Shown: positions 6,482-13,890, counted from the stretch's first letter. The stretch: 14,329 bases of DNA from an uncultured Oscillospiraceae bacterium (GCA_934454435.1 CAKSGA010000059.1:1-14329), one strand, 5' to 3'. The notes: generated from the letters alone by a model not told the origin. Translations and numbers: made by a program.

Positions 6482-6805
6482 ATGAAGCTGATATTCGCTA
6501 TCGTTAATAATGACGACAGTCACTCGGTATCCTCTTCGCTCACCCAGAGCGGCTTTCAGGCGACCAAGCTCGCTTCTACCGGAGGGTTCCTGATGTCTGG
6601 CAACACCACCTTCATGATCTGTTCGCAGGACGACCAGGTCGATACAGTTATTGATATAATCAGCAAGCACAGTCACAAGCGTCAGCAGTTCGTGCCGAAT
6701 TCCGCAAGCTATGGGCTGAGCAACTACACCAGCTTCCCCGTGGAGGTCTCCGTTGGCGGAGCTACGATATTTGTGACGAACATAGAAAGATTTGAGAAGG
6801 TATAA
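6482..6805 (+). CDS. darA: cyclic di-AMP receptor, PII-like (DarA/PstA/YaaQ)
   Basis: A 107-aa cytoplasmic PII-like protein that forms trimers and binds c-di-AMP. The sequence MKLIFAIVNNDD, then LTQSGFQATKLASTGGFL at about 20-37 and GNTTFMI at 40-46, matches the family, and the C-terminal VGGATIFVTNIERFEKV is its last strand. The length agrees with B. subtilis DarA (109 aa). The ATG at 6482 is chosen because AGGAGG (6469-6474) lies 7 nt upstream. The stop overlaps the holB start (TAATG). In B. subtilis yaaQ, holB and yaaT are also neighbours; yaaR is absent here. A c-di-AMP effector in a replication/RNA operon beside the origin is a conserved but unexplained arrangement. Confidence 0.95.
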   Translation: MKLIFAIVNNDDSHSVSSSLTQSGFQATKLASTGGFLMSGNTTFMICSQDDQVDTVIDIISKHSHKRQQFVPNSASYGLSNYTSFPVEVSVGGATIFVTNIERFEKV

Positions 6806-7833
6806 TGCGTCTTTACGGTAAGGAACGGCTGGCGGAGCTGCTGTCTTATACGGCGGCGGAGAACCGCCTGCCCCATGCGATTCTTCTCACCGGCGAACGT
6901 GGCAGCGGCAGAATGACCGTTGCAAAATACATCGCAAAGCTGTTCCTGTGCGGGACGGAGCCCTGCGGGAAATGCTCCGTCTGCAGCAGGATAGACGAGG
7001 GTACTCACCCGGACGTAATTGACGTGCTGCGGGAAGTGGGGGGGAAGTATGCCCTTATGACGGCAAAGGGCGTTATATCCGTCCGGGACTTCATGGACGG
7101 CGTAGCGATAAAGCCGAATGACGGCGATGTGAAAATATACATCTTCGCCAGGGCTGAGGAGCTGTCGCCGCTGATACAGAACACCCTGCTCAAGAATATC
7201 GAGGAACCGGAGAGCTGGGTCAAGTACATTTTCATTTGTGAGAATGCCGAGAGCCTGCTCACCACGATACGTTCCAGGGTGGCTGAGTTCCGGGTACCGG
7301 ACTGCCCTCCTGTTGTATGCAGGGACTGTCTTGTCAATGAATACGGTATCGAGCCGAAGAAAGCCGGGGAGTATTCCCAGATGATGTCGGGAAATATCGG
7401 CAAATGTCTGGAAGCCCTGGGGGCGGCGGACAAGCCCGATAAGAAACGCAGCACAAAGAAGCCGGACGAAGAGGATACCGAGGAGGTATCGTCGGAGCTG
7501 CGTCTGATGGAGAGCGCCCGGCAGGCGGGCGCAGCGCTTGCGGCAGGGAGCCCGTACATGCTTTGCGCAGCATTCGGCACCCAGACCGGACGTAAGGAGT
7601 ACGCCGGAATGCTGGAGTATTTCGCCGGTATTCTGCGGGACGCACTTGCGGCGAGGACCGGCGGAGAGCTTTATTCCTGCGGCAAGGACGAAGCGGGAAA
7701 GATCGCAGGTAAATATGACGAAGTAAGACTGACGGAAATGTTGGATGCAGTGTTCGAGGTAAACAGCAGGGCGGCTGCGGCTAATCTGAATTTAGCGTTA
7801 TGCTCGGCATACCTGACGTCAAGATTGCTCTAA
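6805..7833 (+). CDS. holB: DNA polymerase III delta' subunit
   Basis: The delta' subunit is a non-catalytic AAA+ part of the clamp loader that places DnaN on DNA. The 342-aa protein has a degenerate P-loop GERGSGRM (30-37) in which the usual K-T/S is R-M, as expected for a subunit that does not use ATP. A zinc module with C49, C54, C57 and C60 follows. The SRV segment of TIRSRVAEFR corresponds to the SRC motif of clamp-loader subunits. A charged, lysine-rich linker lies at about 210-225. The start overlaps the darA stop, implying translational coupling. The stop is 13 bp before ricT. The call is secure. Confidence 0.95.
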   Translation: MRLYGKERLAELLSYTAAENRLPHAILLTGERGSGRMTVAKYIAKLFLCGTEPCGKCSVCSRIDEGTHPDVIDVLREVGGKYALMTAKGVISVRDFMDGVAIKPNDGDVKIYIFARAEELSPLIQNTLLKNIEEPESWVKYIFICENAESLLTTIRSRVAEFRVPDCPPVVCRDCLVNEYGIEPKKAGEYSQMMSGNIGKCLEALGAADKPDKKRSTKKPDEEDTEEVSSELRLMESARQAGAALAAGSPYMLCAAFGTQTGRKEYAGMLEYFAGILRDALAARTGGELYSCGKDEAGKIAGKYDEVRLTEMLDAVFEVNSRAAAANLNLALCSAYLTSRLL

Positions 7834-7846
7834 CAAAAGGAGAATA

Positions 7847-9058
7847 ATGGATAACAATTACTTTACAGAAAAAATAGCGCCGAAGAACAAGCCGGCGCAG
7901 GAGAAAGAGCAGGTACCGGCAGCCAAAATCATACCTGACGACCTGACGGAGCACCGTGCGAACCATGCTGGTGAGAAGAGGGCGCAGTCCGTCCCGGCGC
8001 CTGCGAAAATACTTCCGGAGGACCTGACGGAGCATCGTGCAAATCACTCCGAGGACAAAAAGCCGCAGCCCGCAAGGAATTCCCAGGGCGACATGACGGA
8101 GCGCCGTGCGAACCACACTGAAAGACCTCCCAGGCAGGAACACCGCAGCGAGCTTCCGAAGCGTGAAAAAAAGCCCGCAGACCCGAATTCAGTGGTCGAG
8201 ATAATCGGTGTTCGGTTCAAGGACGTGGGCAAGGTGTACTATTTTGCGCCGGGGGGAGTTCAGTTCACCCAGGGCGACAGTGCAATAGTGGAAACCGCCC
8301 GGGGCGTTGAGTGCGGCGAGATCGTTCTGACGAATCGTACAGTCTCCGAAAGCAATATAGTTTCCCCGCTGAAGAGCATAATCCGCAAGGCTACCCCTGC
8401 TGATATAAAGCAGCTTGAGGAGCGCCGCCGCCAGGAAAAGGAGATCATGCAGGTATTCGGCGAGAAGATAGCCCAGCACAAGCTGGACATGAAGCCGATA
8501 GACGTTGACTGCACCTTTGACGGCAGCAAGATACTGTTCTATTTCACGTCAGACGGCAGGGTGGATTTCCGTGAGCTGGTAAAGGACCTCGCTTCCGTGT
8601 ACCGCACGAGGATAGAGCTGCGGCAGATAGGCGTGCGTGACGAGGCTAAGATGCTCGGAGGACTTGGTATCTGCGGCAGACCGTTCTGCTGCTCCAGTTT
8701 TCTGGGCGAGTTCCAGCCGGTGTCAATCAAGATGGCAAAGGAGCAGTCGCTGTCACTTAATCCCACGAAGATATCCGGCACCTGCGGACGTCTTATGTGC
8801 TGTCTGAAGTATGAGCAGAACTGCTATGAAGAATTCCTGCGGACGACCCCGAAGGCAGGCGCATATGTCGAAACGGCGGAGGGCCGTGGCAGGGTCTGCG
8901 AAACGAACCTGCTGACCGGCATTCTGAAGGTCCAGCTGGACAAGAACCCGGACGCCCCCATCACCGTCAACAAGGCGGACGTAAAGCTGCTGAAGGACGG
9001 TCAGGTGCGTGTCAGCCGTGACGAAGCAAAGGCGCTCAAGTCGCTTGAGGACAAGTAA
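7847..9058 (+). CDS. ricT: PSP1-domain protein RicT (YaaT) with a repeat-bearing N-terminal extension
   Basis: RicT, with RicA and RicF in B. subtilis, forms an Fe-S complex that affects RNase Y-dependent RNA maturation and entry into sporulation. The conserved part starts near residue 115 (VVEIIGVRFKDVGKVYYFAPG) and carries the cysteine motifs CGRPFCC (276-282) and CGRLMCC (313-319), likely cluster ligands. The protein has 403 aa against about 275 in B. subtilis. The extra N-terminal 110 residues are charged, probably disordered, and hold three copies of D(L/M)TE(H/R)RANH at 32-40, 59-67 and 82-90; the first two lie within a longer AKI(I/L)P-type unit. The start ATG at 7847 has AAAGGAG 4 nt upstream. 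It is the last gene of the darA operon, with a strong hairpin just after the stop. Confidence 0.93.
   Translation: MDNNYFTEKIAPKNKPAQEKEQVPAAKIIPDDLTEHRANHAGEKRAQSVPAPAKILPEDLTEHRANHSEDKKPQPARNSQGDMTERRANHTERPPRQEHRSELPKREKKPADPNSVVEIIGVRFKDVGKVYYFAPGGVQFTQGDSAIVETARGVECGEIVLTNRTVSESNIVSPLKSIIRKATPADIKQLEERRRQEKEIMQVFGEKIAQHKLDMKPIDVDCTFDGSKILFYFTSDGRVDFRELVKDLASVYRTRIELRQIGVRDEAKMLGGLGICGRPFCCSSFLGEFQPVSIKMAKEQSLSLNPTKISGTCGRLMCCLKYEQNCYEEFLRTTPKAGAYVETAEGRGRVCETNLLTGILKVQLDKNPDAPITVNKADVKLLKDGQVRVSRDEAKALKSLEDK
7922..8116 (+). repeat. three copies of a DLTEHRANH-coding repeat inside ricT
   Basis: Codons for AKIIPDDLTEHRANH (7922-7966), AKILPEDLTEHRANH (8003-8047) and DMTERRANH (8090-8116). 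Third codon positions differ between copies, so selection appears to keep the peptide rather than the DNA. Confidence 0.85.
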
Positions 9059-9059
9059 A

Positions 9060-9100
9060 ACAGTAATACCCCGGGAATCAGAGGTCCCGGGGTATTCTGT
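9060..9100 (+). terminator. strong hairpin after ricT
   Basis: ATACCCCGGGA (9066-9076) and TCCCGGGGTAT (9085-9095) form a perfect 11-bp stem around an 8-nt loop, extended by ACAG/CTGT. It directly follows the ricT stop. The T-run is poor, so it may act more as an RNA-stabilising 3' end than as an efficient terminator. Confidence 0.65.
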
Positions 9101-9252
9101 ACTGATAAGTAATATGTAATTAATTGGTTTCTGGGAATATTGTATTAGTTTACACTAACCAAAAGTTCGCCGAGGTAAACGCCCGAAACACTCCCGAACC
9201 GCATTCCAGCTTGATTTGTGAGAGAAAATTATATGAAAATTACATAAAGCAC
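9101..9252. other. gene-free spacer between ricT and the ferredoxin gene
   Basis: No credible gene. It contains the nested inverted repeats TTGGTT (9124-9129) with AACCAA (9157-9162), and inside them TTAGT-TTAC-ACTAA (9145-9158), which could be an operator. The rest is AT-rich. Confidence 0.4.
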
Positions 9253-9280
9253 TTGACTTTTTCTGAAAATATGTTACAAT
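9253..9280 (+). promoter_or_regulatory. promoter of the ferredoxin gene
   Basis: -35 TTGACT (9253-9258), 16-bp spacer, -10 TACAAT (9275-9280), followed by an approximately 70-nt leader with two small hairpins (9295-9307 and 9320-9333). Confidence 0.7.
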
Positions 9281-9358
9281 ATAATAAAGACAAACGGCAG
9301 ACCGCCGAAGTCGTAACGTCGGGTAAAGACCCGGGATTATTTTTTGGAGGTATTCATT

Positions 9359-9529
9359 ATGGCATATGTAATTTCTGACGATTGCATCGCATGCGGCGCT
9401 TGTGCAGAGGGCTGCCCTGTAAACGCTATTTCCGAGGGTGACGGCAAGTACGTTATCGACGCTGACACCTGTGTTAGCTGCGGCGCTTGCGCTGGTACAT
9501 GTCCTGTAGGCGCTCCTTCCGAGGCTTGA
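9359..9529 (+). CDS. 2[4Fe-4S] ferredoxin, clostridial type
   Basis: A 56-aa electron carrier. Two CxxCxxCxxxCP motifs hold eight cysteines: C9, C12, C15, C19 and C38, C41, C44, C48. The residues between them are typical of clostridial ferredoxins, which serve pyruvate:ferredoxin oxidoreductase and hydrogenase. The length is normal. The start ATG at 9359 has GGAGG (9346-9350) 8 nt upstream; an ATG five codons earlier overlaps this site and is rejected. The gene has its own promoter and terminator, so it is a single-gene unit. A CGGGT-AAAG-ACCCG hairpin followed by a T-rich stretch lies just before the ribosome site. Confidence 0.97.
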   Translation: MAYVISDDCIACGACAEGCPVNAISEGDGKYVIDADTCVSCGACAGTCPVGAPSEA

Positions 9530-9558
9530 TCTCAGGAGTTCAACAAGAACAAAAAAAG

Positions 9559-9590
9559 AAAGAGGCTGCTCGTCAGCCTCTTTTTGTTTT
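9559..9590. terminator. bidirectional terminator between ferredoxin and ttcA-like genes
   Basis: AAAGAGGCTG (9559-9568), loop CTCGT, CAGCCTCTTT (9574-9583), with T-rich DNA on the plus strand and an A-rich run (9551-9561) that serves as the T-run on the minus strand. It ends both convergent genes. Confidence 0.88.
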
Positions 9591-9596
9591 ATTAAG

Positions 9597-10730
9597 TCAG
9601 TCCTCATACCCATCAAGGAAGCTGTGTACTTCCCCGTCCAGCTTGTAGGAGATTATCTTGTTGAGCTTGATGTTCTCAACGCTGCGGAAGATATTCATGA
9701 CTACCTGCGGGTTCTCCTGGGAGAGCCCGGCGATGAGCTGCTTTATCGCCTGACGCTTTGAGCGTGCGGCGCCGTCCGGATTGCAGGTCGTGCAGGTGTC
9801 GGTGAAACGACATGCGCACTGAATGAAGTGCAGGTCGTTGTAGCGTGCCCAGTGCTTTATTTCGTCCTCACGGATAAAGTACATGGGACGGATAAGCTGC
9901 ATTCCCGGGAAGTTTGCACTGTGGAGCTTCGGCATCATCGTTTCGACCTGACCGCCGTATATCATGCTCATGAGTATCGTTTCGATAACATCATCGAAGT
10001 GGTGTCCCAGTGCTATCTTGTTGCATCCCAGTTCCTTTGCCTTGTTGTAGAGGTGCCCACGCCGCATTCTCGCACAGAGGTAGCAGGGATTGTTCTGCAC
10101 ATTGTATACGGAATTGAAGATATCCGTTTCAAATACGGTTATCGGAATGCCCATGAGCTTTGCGTTGGCCTCGATTATCGCACGGTTCTCGCTGCTGTAG
10201 CCGGGGTCCATTACAAGGAATACAAGCTCGAAATCAAACTTGCGGTGGCGCTTTATTTCCTGGAACAGCTTCGCCATCAGCATGGAGTCCTTGCCGCCGG
10301 AAATGCAGACAGCGACCTTGTCGCCGGGTTTCAGCAGCTCATATTCGTTCAGCGCCTTTGCAAACTTGCTGAATATGCTGCGGTGGAACTTCCGGGTGAG
10401 ACTGCGTTCTATCTCGATTACACGGTCGGCGCTTTCCTGCATTGCTATCTTCTCCCCCAGCCAGCGGACGTACCCTCCGGTGAGGTTCGCAGCGGAGTGA
10501 CCCTGTTCCCGCAGGTTCTCGGCGATGTCCTCGCTGATTATGCCGCTGCGGCAGCACACAACGATGTCCTTGTCCTTAGGGAGTTCGGCGCCTGCGATAT
10601 CGTCAGGCAGAATGTTTACGGCGTTGTCGATATGACCAAGCGCAAATGCGGCGCTGTCCCGCACGTCTATTATCATGACCTTGTCTGCTGGTATTTCCCG
10701 CAGCTCGCTTACAGTGATCTCTTCTTTCAT
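9597..10730 (-). CDS. rhodanese domain fused to a TtcA-family tRNA thiolation ATPase
   Basis: The 377-aa protein has two parts. Residues 1-90 form a rhodanese domain with the active loop VVCCRSG (C60 likely carries persulfide) and LTGGYVRWL at its end. Residues about 105-377 are a PP-loop ATP pyrophosphatase: SGGKDS at 144-149, CYLCARMRRGHLY with C216 and C219, GHHFDDVIETILM, and a late cluster C305, C307, C313, C316. This pattern fits TtcA, which makes 2-thiocytidine in tRNA using a [4Fe-4S] cluster. The fused rhodanese could hand sulfur to the PP-loop domain, which is an inference. The ATG at 10730 is chosen because GAGGGG lies 7 nt upstream and the rhodanese fold begins there. It has a consensus promoter. 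The exact modified base is not proven. Confidence 0.88.
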   Translation of the reverse strand: MKEEITVSELREIPADKVMIIDVRDSAAFALGHIDNAVNILPDDIAGAELPKDKDIVVCCRSGIISEDIAENLREQGHSAANLTGGYVRWLGEKIAMQESADRVIEIERSLTRKFHRSIFSKFAKALNEYELLKPGDKVAVCISGGKDSMLMAKLFQEIKRHRKFDFELVFLVMDPGYSSENRAIIEANAKLMGIPITVFETDIFNSVYNVQNNPCYLCARMRRGHLYNKAKELGCNKIALGHHFDDVIETILMSMIYGGQVETMMPKLHSANFPGMQLIRPMYFIREDEIKHWARYNDLHFIQCACRFTDTCTTCNPDGAARSKRQAIKQLIAGLSQENPQVVMNIFRSVENIKLNKIISYKLDGEVHSFLDGYED

Positions 10731-10761
10731 TTTAATCCCCTCAAAATAATTTACCCGACCT

Positions 10762-10790
10762 ATTATAACACCTTTCAGCGGAGTTGTCAA
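10762..10790 (-). promoter_or_regulatory. consensus promoter of the rhodanese-TtcA gene
   Basis: Minus strand: TTGACA (10790-10785), 17-bp spacer, TATAAT (10767-10762). Both hexamers match the sigma-A consensus exactly, about 32 bp before the start codon. Confidence 0.88.
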
Positions 10791-10800
10791 TACATCGCAT

Positions 10801-10870
10801 TGCCGTAGGGGCGGATCCTGTATCCGCCCGGCTCCGAAAAAGCCGCAGGTACTGGACCCATACCCGCCCA
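10801..10870. repeat. dispersed-repeat-like intergenic palindrome
   Basis: GGGCGGAT (10809-10816) and ATCCGCCC (10822-10829) around CCTGT, preceded by CCGTAG. Further GCC-rich and CCCGCCC segments follow. Sequences of the form GTAGGGGCGG...CCGCCC recur between genes in many gut Clostridia (from memory). It sits between the sseB-like terminator and the ttcA-like promoter. Confidence 0.55.
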
Positions 10871-10905
10871 TAAAAGAAAAAGGAGCCGCAGAAAAGCAGC
10901 TCCTT
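10871..10905 (-). terminator. terminator of the thrS operon
   Basis: On the minus strand AAGGAGCTGC, loop TTTTCT, GCGGCTCCTT (10-bp stem with one G-U pair), then TTTCTTTTA. It lies 18 bp past the SseB-domain gene. Confidence 0.88.
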
Positions 10906-10922
10906 AATTCTTGAAATCCGAA

Positions 10923-11417
10923 TCAGTCTTCAACCAGTGAGTCAGTCGGTGCGGCAACGGGTGCGGGAGCCGGCTTGACTTCCAGCTTGTCCTTGTTCTC
11001 CATAACGAGCAGGTTCATCTCGAACGGAGTGAACAGCCTGCTGCACGGGGAGCCGGGGTTGAGCACTGCCGTCTTGCCCTTGATGGCGTTGAACAGGCGG
11101 GTGGTGTTGATCTTCATGCAGTTGAAGGTCTTGCGCTCCTGGTTAGCGAGGACTGCCATGCGGTTCGGGGAAGTGAAGAACGGAATGACCTGCTGACCCT
11201 CTTTGTTGGTCATCATCATGACGTTAAGCAGGCGGTTGCCGTTGGCGTCAGTCTTGTCGCCGAGGGCTGCAACTGCGAAAACGTCCGCTGCCATCAGGTC
11301 AGGGAGAACGGTCTTCCACTTTGTCTTGGTCTTGTCCTGGTTAGCTTCGGTGATCCTTTCCTCGAGAGCCTTATTGAAAACCTTCATCTGCTCAGTGGTG
11401 AGCTGCTGATTAGCCAT
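10923..11417 (-). CDS. SseB-like N-terminal domain protein
   Basis: A 164-aa soluble protein. The middle, VFAVAAL...NVMMMTNKEGQQVIPFFTSPNRM, has the SseB N-terminal pattern in which a small beta-rich fold ends in PxFTS. SseB was named for serine sensitivity in E. coli; its biochemical role is not established. The last 20 residues are a Pro/Ala-rich acidic tail. The start ATG at 11417 has AAAGG about 10 nt upstream. It begins 24 bp after thrS and ends in a terminator, so it is the last gene of the T-box-controlled operon. Co-regulation with threonine starvation is therefore likely, though a direct link to the amino acid is unproven. Confidence 0.75.
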   Translation of the reverse strand: MANQQLTTEQMKVFNKALEERITEANQDKTKTKWKTVLPDLMAADVFAVAALGDKTDANGNRLLNVMMMTNKEGQQVIPFFTSPNRMAVLANQERKTFNCMKINTTRLFNAIKGKTAVLNPGSPCSRLFTPFEMNLLVMENKDKLEVKPAPAPVAAPTDSLVED

Positions 11418-11441
11418 AGTTTCGTTACCTTTCTGTAATTG

Positions 11442-13388
11442 TCATCTAGCCTTTTCTGCGTTTTCCTTGACGATCTTTGCGATAACGTCCTCAAGCGGAG
11501 AAGCGCCCAGGTCGCCGTCCTTGCGTGAACGCAGGGAAACGGTGTTGTCCTCGACTTCCTTGTCGCCGAGAATGAAGAAGTACGGTATCTTCTCAAGCTG
11601 AGCCTGACGGATCTTGTAGCCAATCTTCTCGTTGCGGTTATCGACAGTAACACGCATATTCATGTCGTCGAAACGCTTTGCTATGCTCTCTGCGTAATCC
11701 TTTGCACGGTCGGTTATCGGGAGGATACGAACCTGTTCCGGGGACAGCCACAGCGGCAGTGCGCCGGCGTACTTCTCCAGCAGGTATGCGAGGGTCCTCT
11801 CGTAGCAGCCGAGGCTTGTGCGGTGAATGATATACGGGTTCTTCTTTGTGCCGTCAACGTCAACGTACTCCATGCCGAAGCGCTGAGCCAGCAGCATGTC
11901 TATCTGGATAGTAACCAGTGTGTCTTCCTTGCCGAATACGTTCTTGTACTGGATATCAAGCTTAGGACCGTAGAATGCTGCCTCGTCGATACCGATGGTG
12001 TATTCAACGCCGAGGTCATCAAGAATGGTCTTCATGGTAGCCTGTGCGATCTCCCACTGCTCTGCGGTACCCTCGTACTTGTTCTTGGGGTTAGCGGGAT
12101 CCCACTGTGAGAAGCGGAACGTGCAGTCCTCAAGAAGTCCTACGGTATCCAGGCAGTACTTTGCGAGCTCCAGGCAGTTTCTGAACTCGTCCTCGAGCTG
12201 CTCGGGACGGAGGATATAGTGACCCTCGGAGATAGTGAACTGACGGACTCTGATAAGGCCGTGCATCTCGCCGCTGTCCTCGTTACGGAACAGTGTGGAG
12301 GTCTCAGTCAGGCGCATGGGGAGGTCACGGTAGCTGCGCTGTCTGTTCAGGAATACCTGATACTGGAACGGGCAGGTCATGGGACGGAGTGCGAAGCATT
12401 CCTTAGTCTCATCGTTGGGGTCGCCGAGAACGAACATGCCGTCCAGGTAGTGATCCCAGTGGCCGGAGATCTTATACAGTTCTCTCTTTGCCATATAGGG
12501 GGTCTTGGTGAGCTGGCAGCCATGCTTTGCCTCAATGTCCTCTACCCATCTCTGCATTATCTGAACGACCTTGGCGCCCTTGGGCAGAAGTATCGGCAGA
12601 CCCTGTCCGATGTAGTCAACGGTGGTGAAGTATTCGAGCTCCCTGCCTATCTTGTTATGGTCACGGCGCTTAGCGTCCTCAAGGGCTTCAAGGTGAGCAT
12701 TGAGGGCGTCCTTTGACGGGAAAGCGGTACCGTAAATTCTGGTGAGCATCTTGTTCTTCTCGCTGCCACGCCAGTACGCTCCGGTAATGGAGGTGAGCTT
12801 GTAAGCCTTTACGGGGGAGGTGGACATCAGGTGGGGACCTGCGCAGAGGTCGGTGAAATCGCCCTGCTTGTAGAAGGAGATAGGCTCGCCCTTGCCGGCG
12901 TGTTCCTCGCAAAGCTCAACTTTATAAGGCTCGTCCATTTCCTTGAGCTTTGCAACAGCCTCCTCAGGAGAAAGCTCAAACTGTTCGAGGGGAAGATTTT
13001 CCTTGACGATCTTCTTCATTTCAGCTTCGATCTTTTCAAGCTCCTCGGGAGCAAAAGGCTTTTCAAGGTCAAAGTCATAGTAAAATCCGTTGTCGATAGC
13101 AGGGCCGATAGCGAGTTTAGCCTCGGGATAAAGTCTCTTTACAGCCTGTGCAAGAATGTGTGAGGCTGTGTGCCAGAATGTCTTTTTGCCGTCGAGCGAA
13201 TCAAAAGTGCAGACTTCAAATTCGCAGTCGCTGTCTACTACTGTGCGGAGATCCTTAACTTCTCCGTTGAGCTTTACACAGCAAGCTGCCTTGTAAAGTC
13301 CCATTCCTATGCCCTTGATAATTTCCGCAGCGGGCTGTGCGGATTCGATTTCGCGGACGCTTCCGTCCTTGAGTGTTAATTTGATCAT
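11442..13388 (-). CDS. thrS: threonine--tRNA ligase
   Basis: ThrRS charges tRNA-Thr. The 648-aa protein has the full set of domains. A TGS domain spans 1-60. The editing domain has HTASH (H73, H77) and CAGPH (C182, H186), at the same numbers as in E. coli. The class II core has C339, H390 and H522 as zinc ligands and R368 in motif 2. The anticodon-binding domain starts near 550. The segment before H390 reads FTISEGH where E. coli has FTQDDAH, so the residues aligned with Q381 and D383 are I386 and E388. The start ATG at 13388 has AAGGAGA 8 nt upstream. It lies 29 bp after an unknown gene and under a Thr T-box. Confidence 0.98.
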   Translation of the reverse strand: MIKLTLKDGSVREIESAQPAAEIIKGIGMGLYKAACCVKLNGEVKDLRTVVDSDCEFEVCTFDSLDGKKTFWHTASHILAQAVKRLYPEAKLAIGPAIDNGFYYDFDLEKPFAPEELEKIEAEMKKIVKENLPLEQFELSPEEAVAKLKEMDEPYKVELCEEHAGKGEPISFYKQGDFTDLCAGPHLMSTSPVKAYKLTSITGAYWRGSEKNKMLTRIYGTAFPSKDALNAHLEALEDAKRRDHNKIGRELEYFTTVDYIGQGLPILLPKGAKVVQIMQRWVEDIEAKHGCQLTKTPYMAKRELYKISGHWDHYLDGMFVLGDPNDETKECFALRPMTCPFQYQVFLNRQRSYRDLPMRLTETSTLFRNEDSGEMHGLIRVRQFTISEGHYILRPEQLEDEFRNCLELAKYCLDTVGLLEDCTFRFSQWDPANPKNKYEGTAEQWEIAQATMKTILDDLGVEYTIGIDEAAFYGPKLDIQYKNVFGKEDTLVTIQIDMLLAQRFGMEYVDVDGTKKNPYIIHRTSLGCYERTLAYLLEKYAGALPLWLSPEQVRILPITDRAKDYAESIAKRFDDMNMRVTVDNRNEKIGYKIRQAQLEKIPYFFILGDKEVEDNTVSLRSRKDGDLGASPLEDVIAKIVKENAEKAR

Positions 13389-13417
13389 AACGATTCTCCT
13401 TTATATTTGATTTGTGA

Positions 13418-13798
13418 TTATCTCCAGCCGATTATCTCGAAATCTGAGCCGTAAAGCTCAATGCTGAGTTTTTTGCCGTCGGTATTGTAGTCGTCTGAAC
13501 TTACGCAGAAACAGACCACAATATCGTCCTCGTCGATATCAACATAAATGTTGCTCAGTTCGAGCGTGTCAGCAAGTGTATCGGGTTCGGCGTAGTCAAA
13601 ATGACCGTCGTCAATTATAAGCTCCGCAAGTTTTTTGCGGCTCCCGTCAAGCTTTGCAAGTTTGCCTGCGATATCTTTGAGATTGTCCATTATTGACTGC
13701 TCATCTTCGGCATAAAAGCGAACGAGTTTGGGTTCGCCCCAGATCTTGTAGGGAAGCTCGAAAGCTTCTTCCTTTTCGTTGTACTTGATATTGCTCAA
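13418..13798 (-). CDS. unknown protein, first gene of the T-box-thrS operon, TTG start
   Basis: A 126-aa acidic soluble protein, MSNIKYNEKEEAFELPYKI at the N-terminus and ELYGSDFEIIGWR at the end. No domain is recognised. It looks like a small alpha/beta protein with a helical middle (about 35-65) and a strand-rich acidic second half (about 80-126). The start is TTG at 13798-13796 because GGAGGTG lies 7 nt upstream and there is no ATG at this point. The frame continues upstream to an ATG at 13981, but that stretch is the T-box terminator and antiterminator, so the longer reading is rejected. The gene lies between the T-box leader and thrS (29 bp), so threonine starvation should induce it. An immunity- or DUF-type protein is possible. 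Confidence 0.78.
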   Translation of the reverse strand: MSNIKYNEKEEAFELPYKIWGEPKLVRFYAEDEQSIMDNLKDIAGKLAKLDGSRKKLAELIIDDGHFDYAEPDTLADTLELSNIYVDIDEDDIVVCFCVSSDDYNTDGKKLSIELYGSDFEIIGWR

Positions 13799-13850
13799 AT
13801 TTTCACCTCCAAAATGAATTAAGCAGACCGGTCTGGCGCTGCTCTTTGAT

Positions 13851-13890
13851 AAAACAAAACGCCCCTTACACCTGAAATTAGGTACAAGGG
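13851..13890 (-). terminator. T-box leader terminator
   Basis: Minus strand CCCTTGTACCT (13890-13880), loop, AGGTGTAAGGG (13873-13863; two G-U pairs), then GCGTTTTGTTTT. Its first arm shares CCCT with the antiterminator, so the two folds exclude each other. Confidence 0.9.

Noticed and set aside
7005..7580. 191-codon open frame on the minus strand
   Set aside because: Antisense of holB; serine- and arginine-rich as expected for a shadow frame.
9124..9378. 84-codon open frame overlapping the ferredoxin promoter
   Set aside because: It spans promoter, leader and ribosome site of the ferredoxin gene and has no ribosome site of its own.
9828..10808. 326-codon open frame on the plus strand
   Set aside because: Antisense of the rhodanese-TtcA gene, whose motifs are complete.
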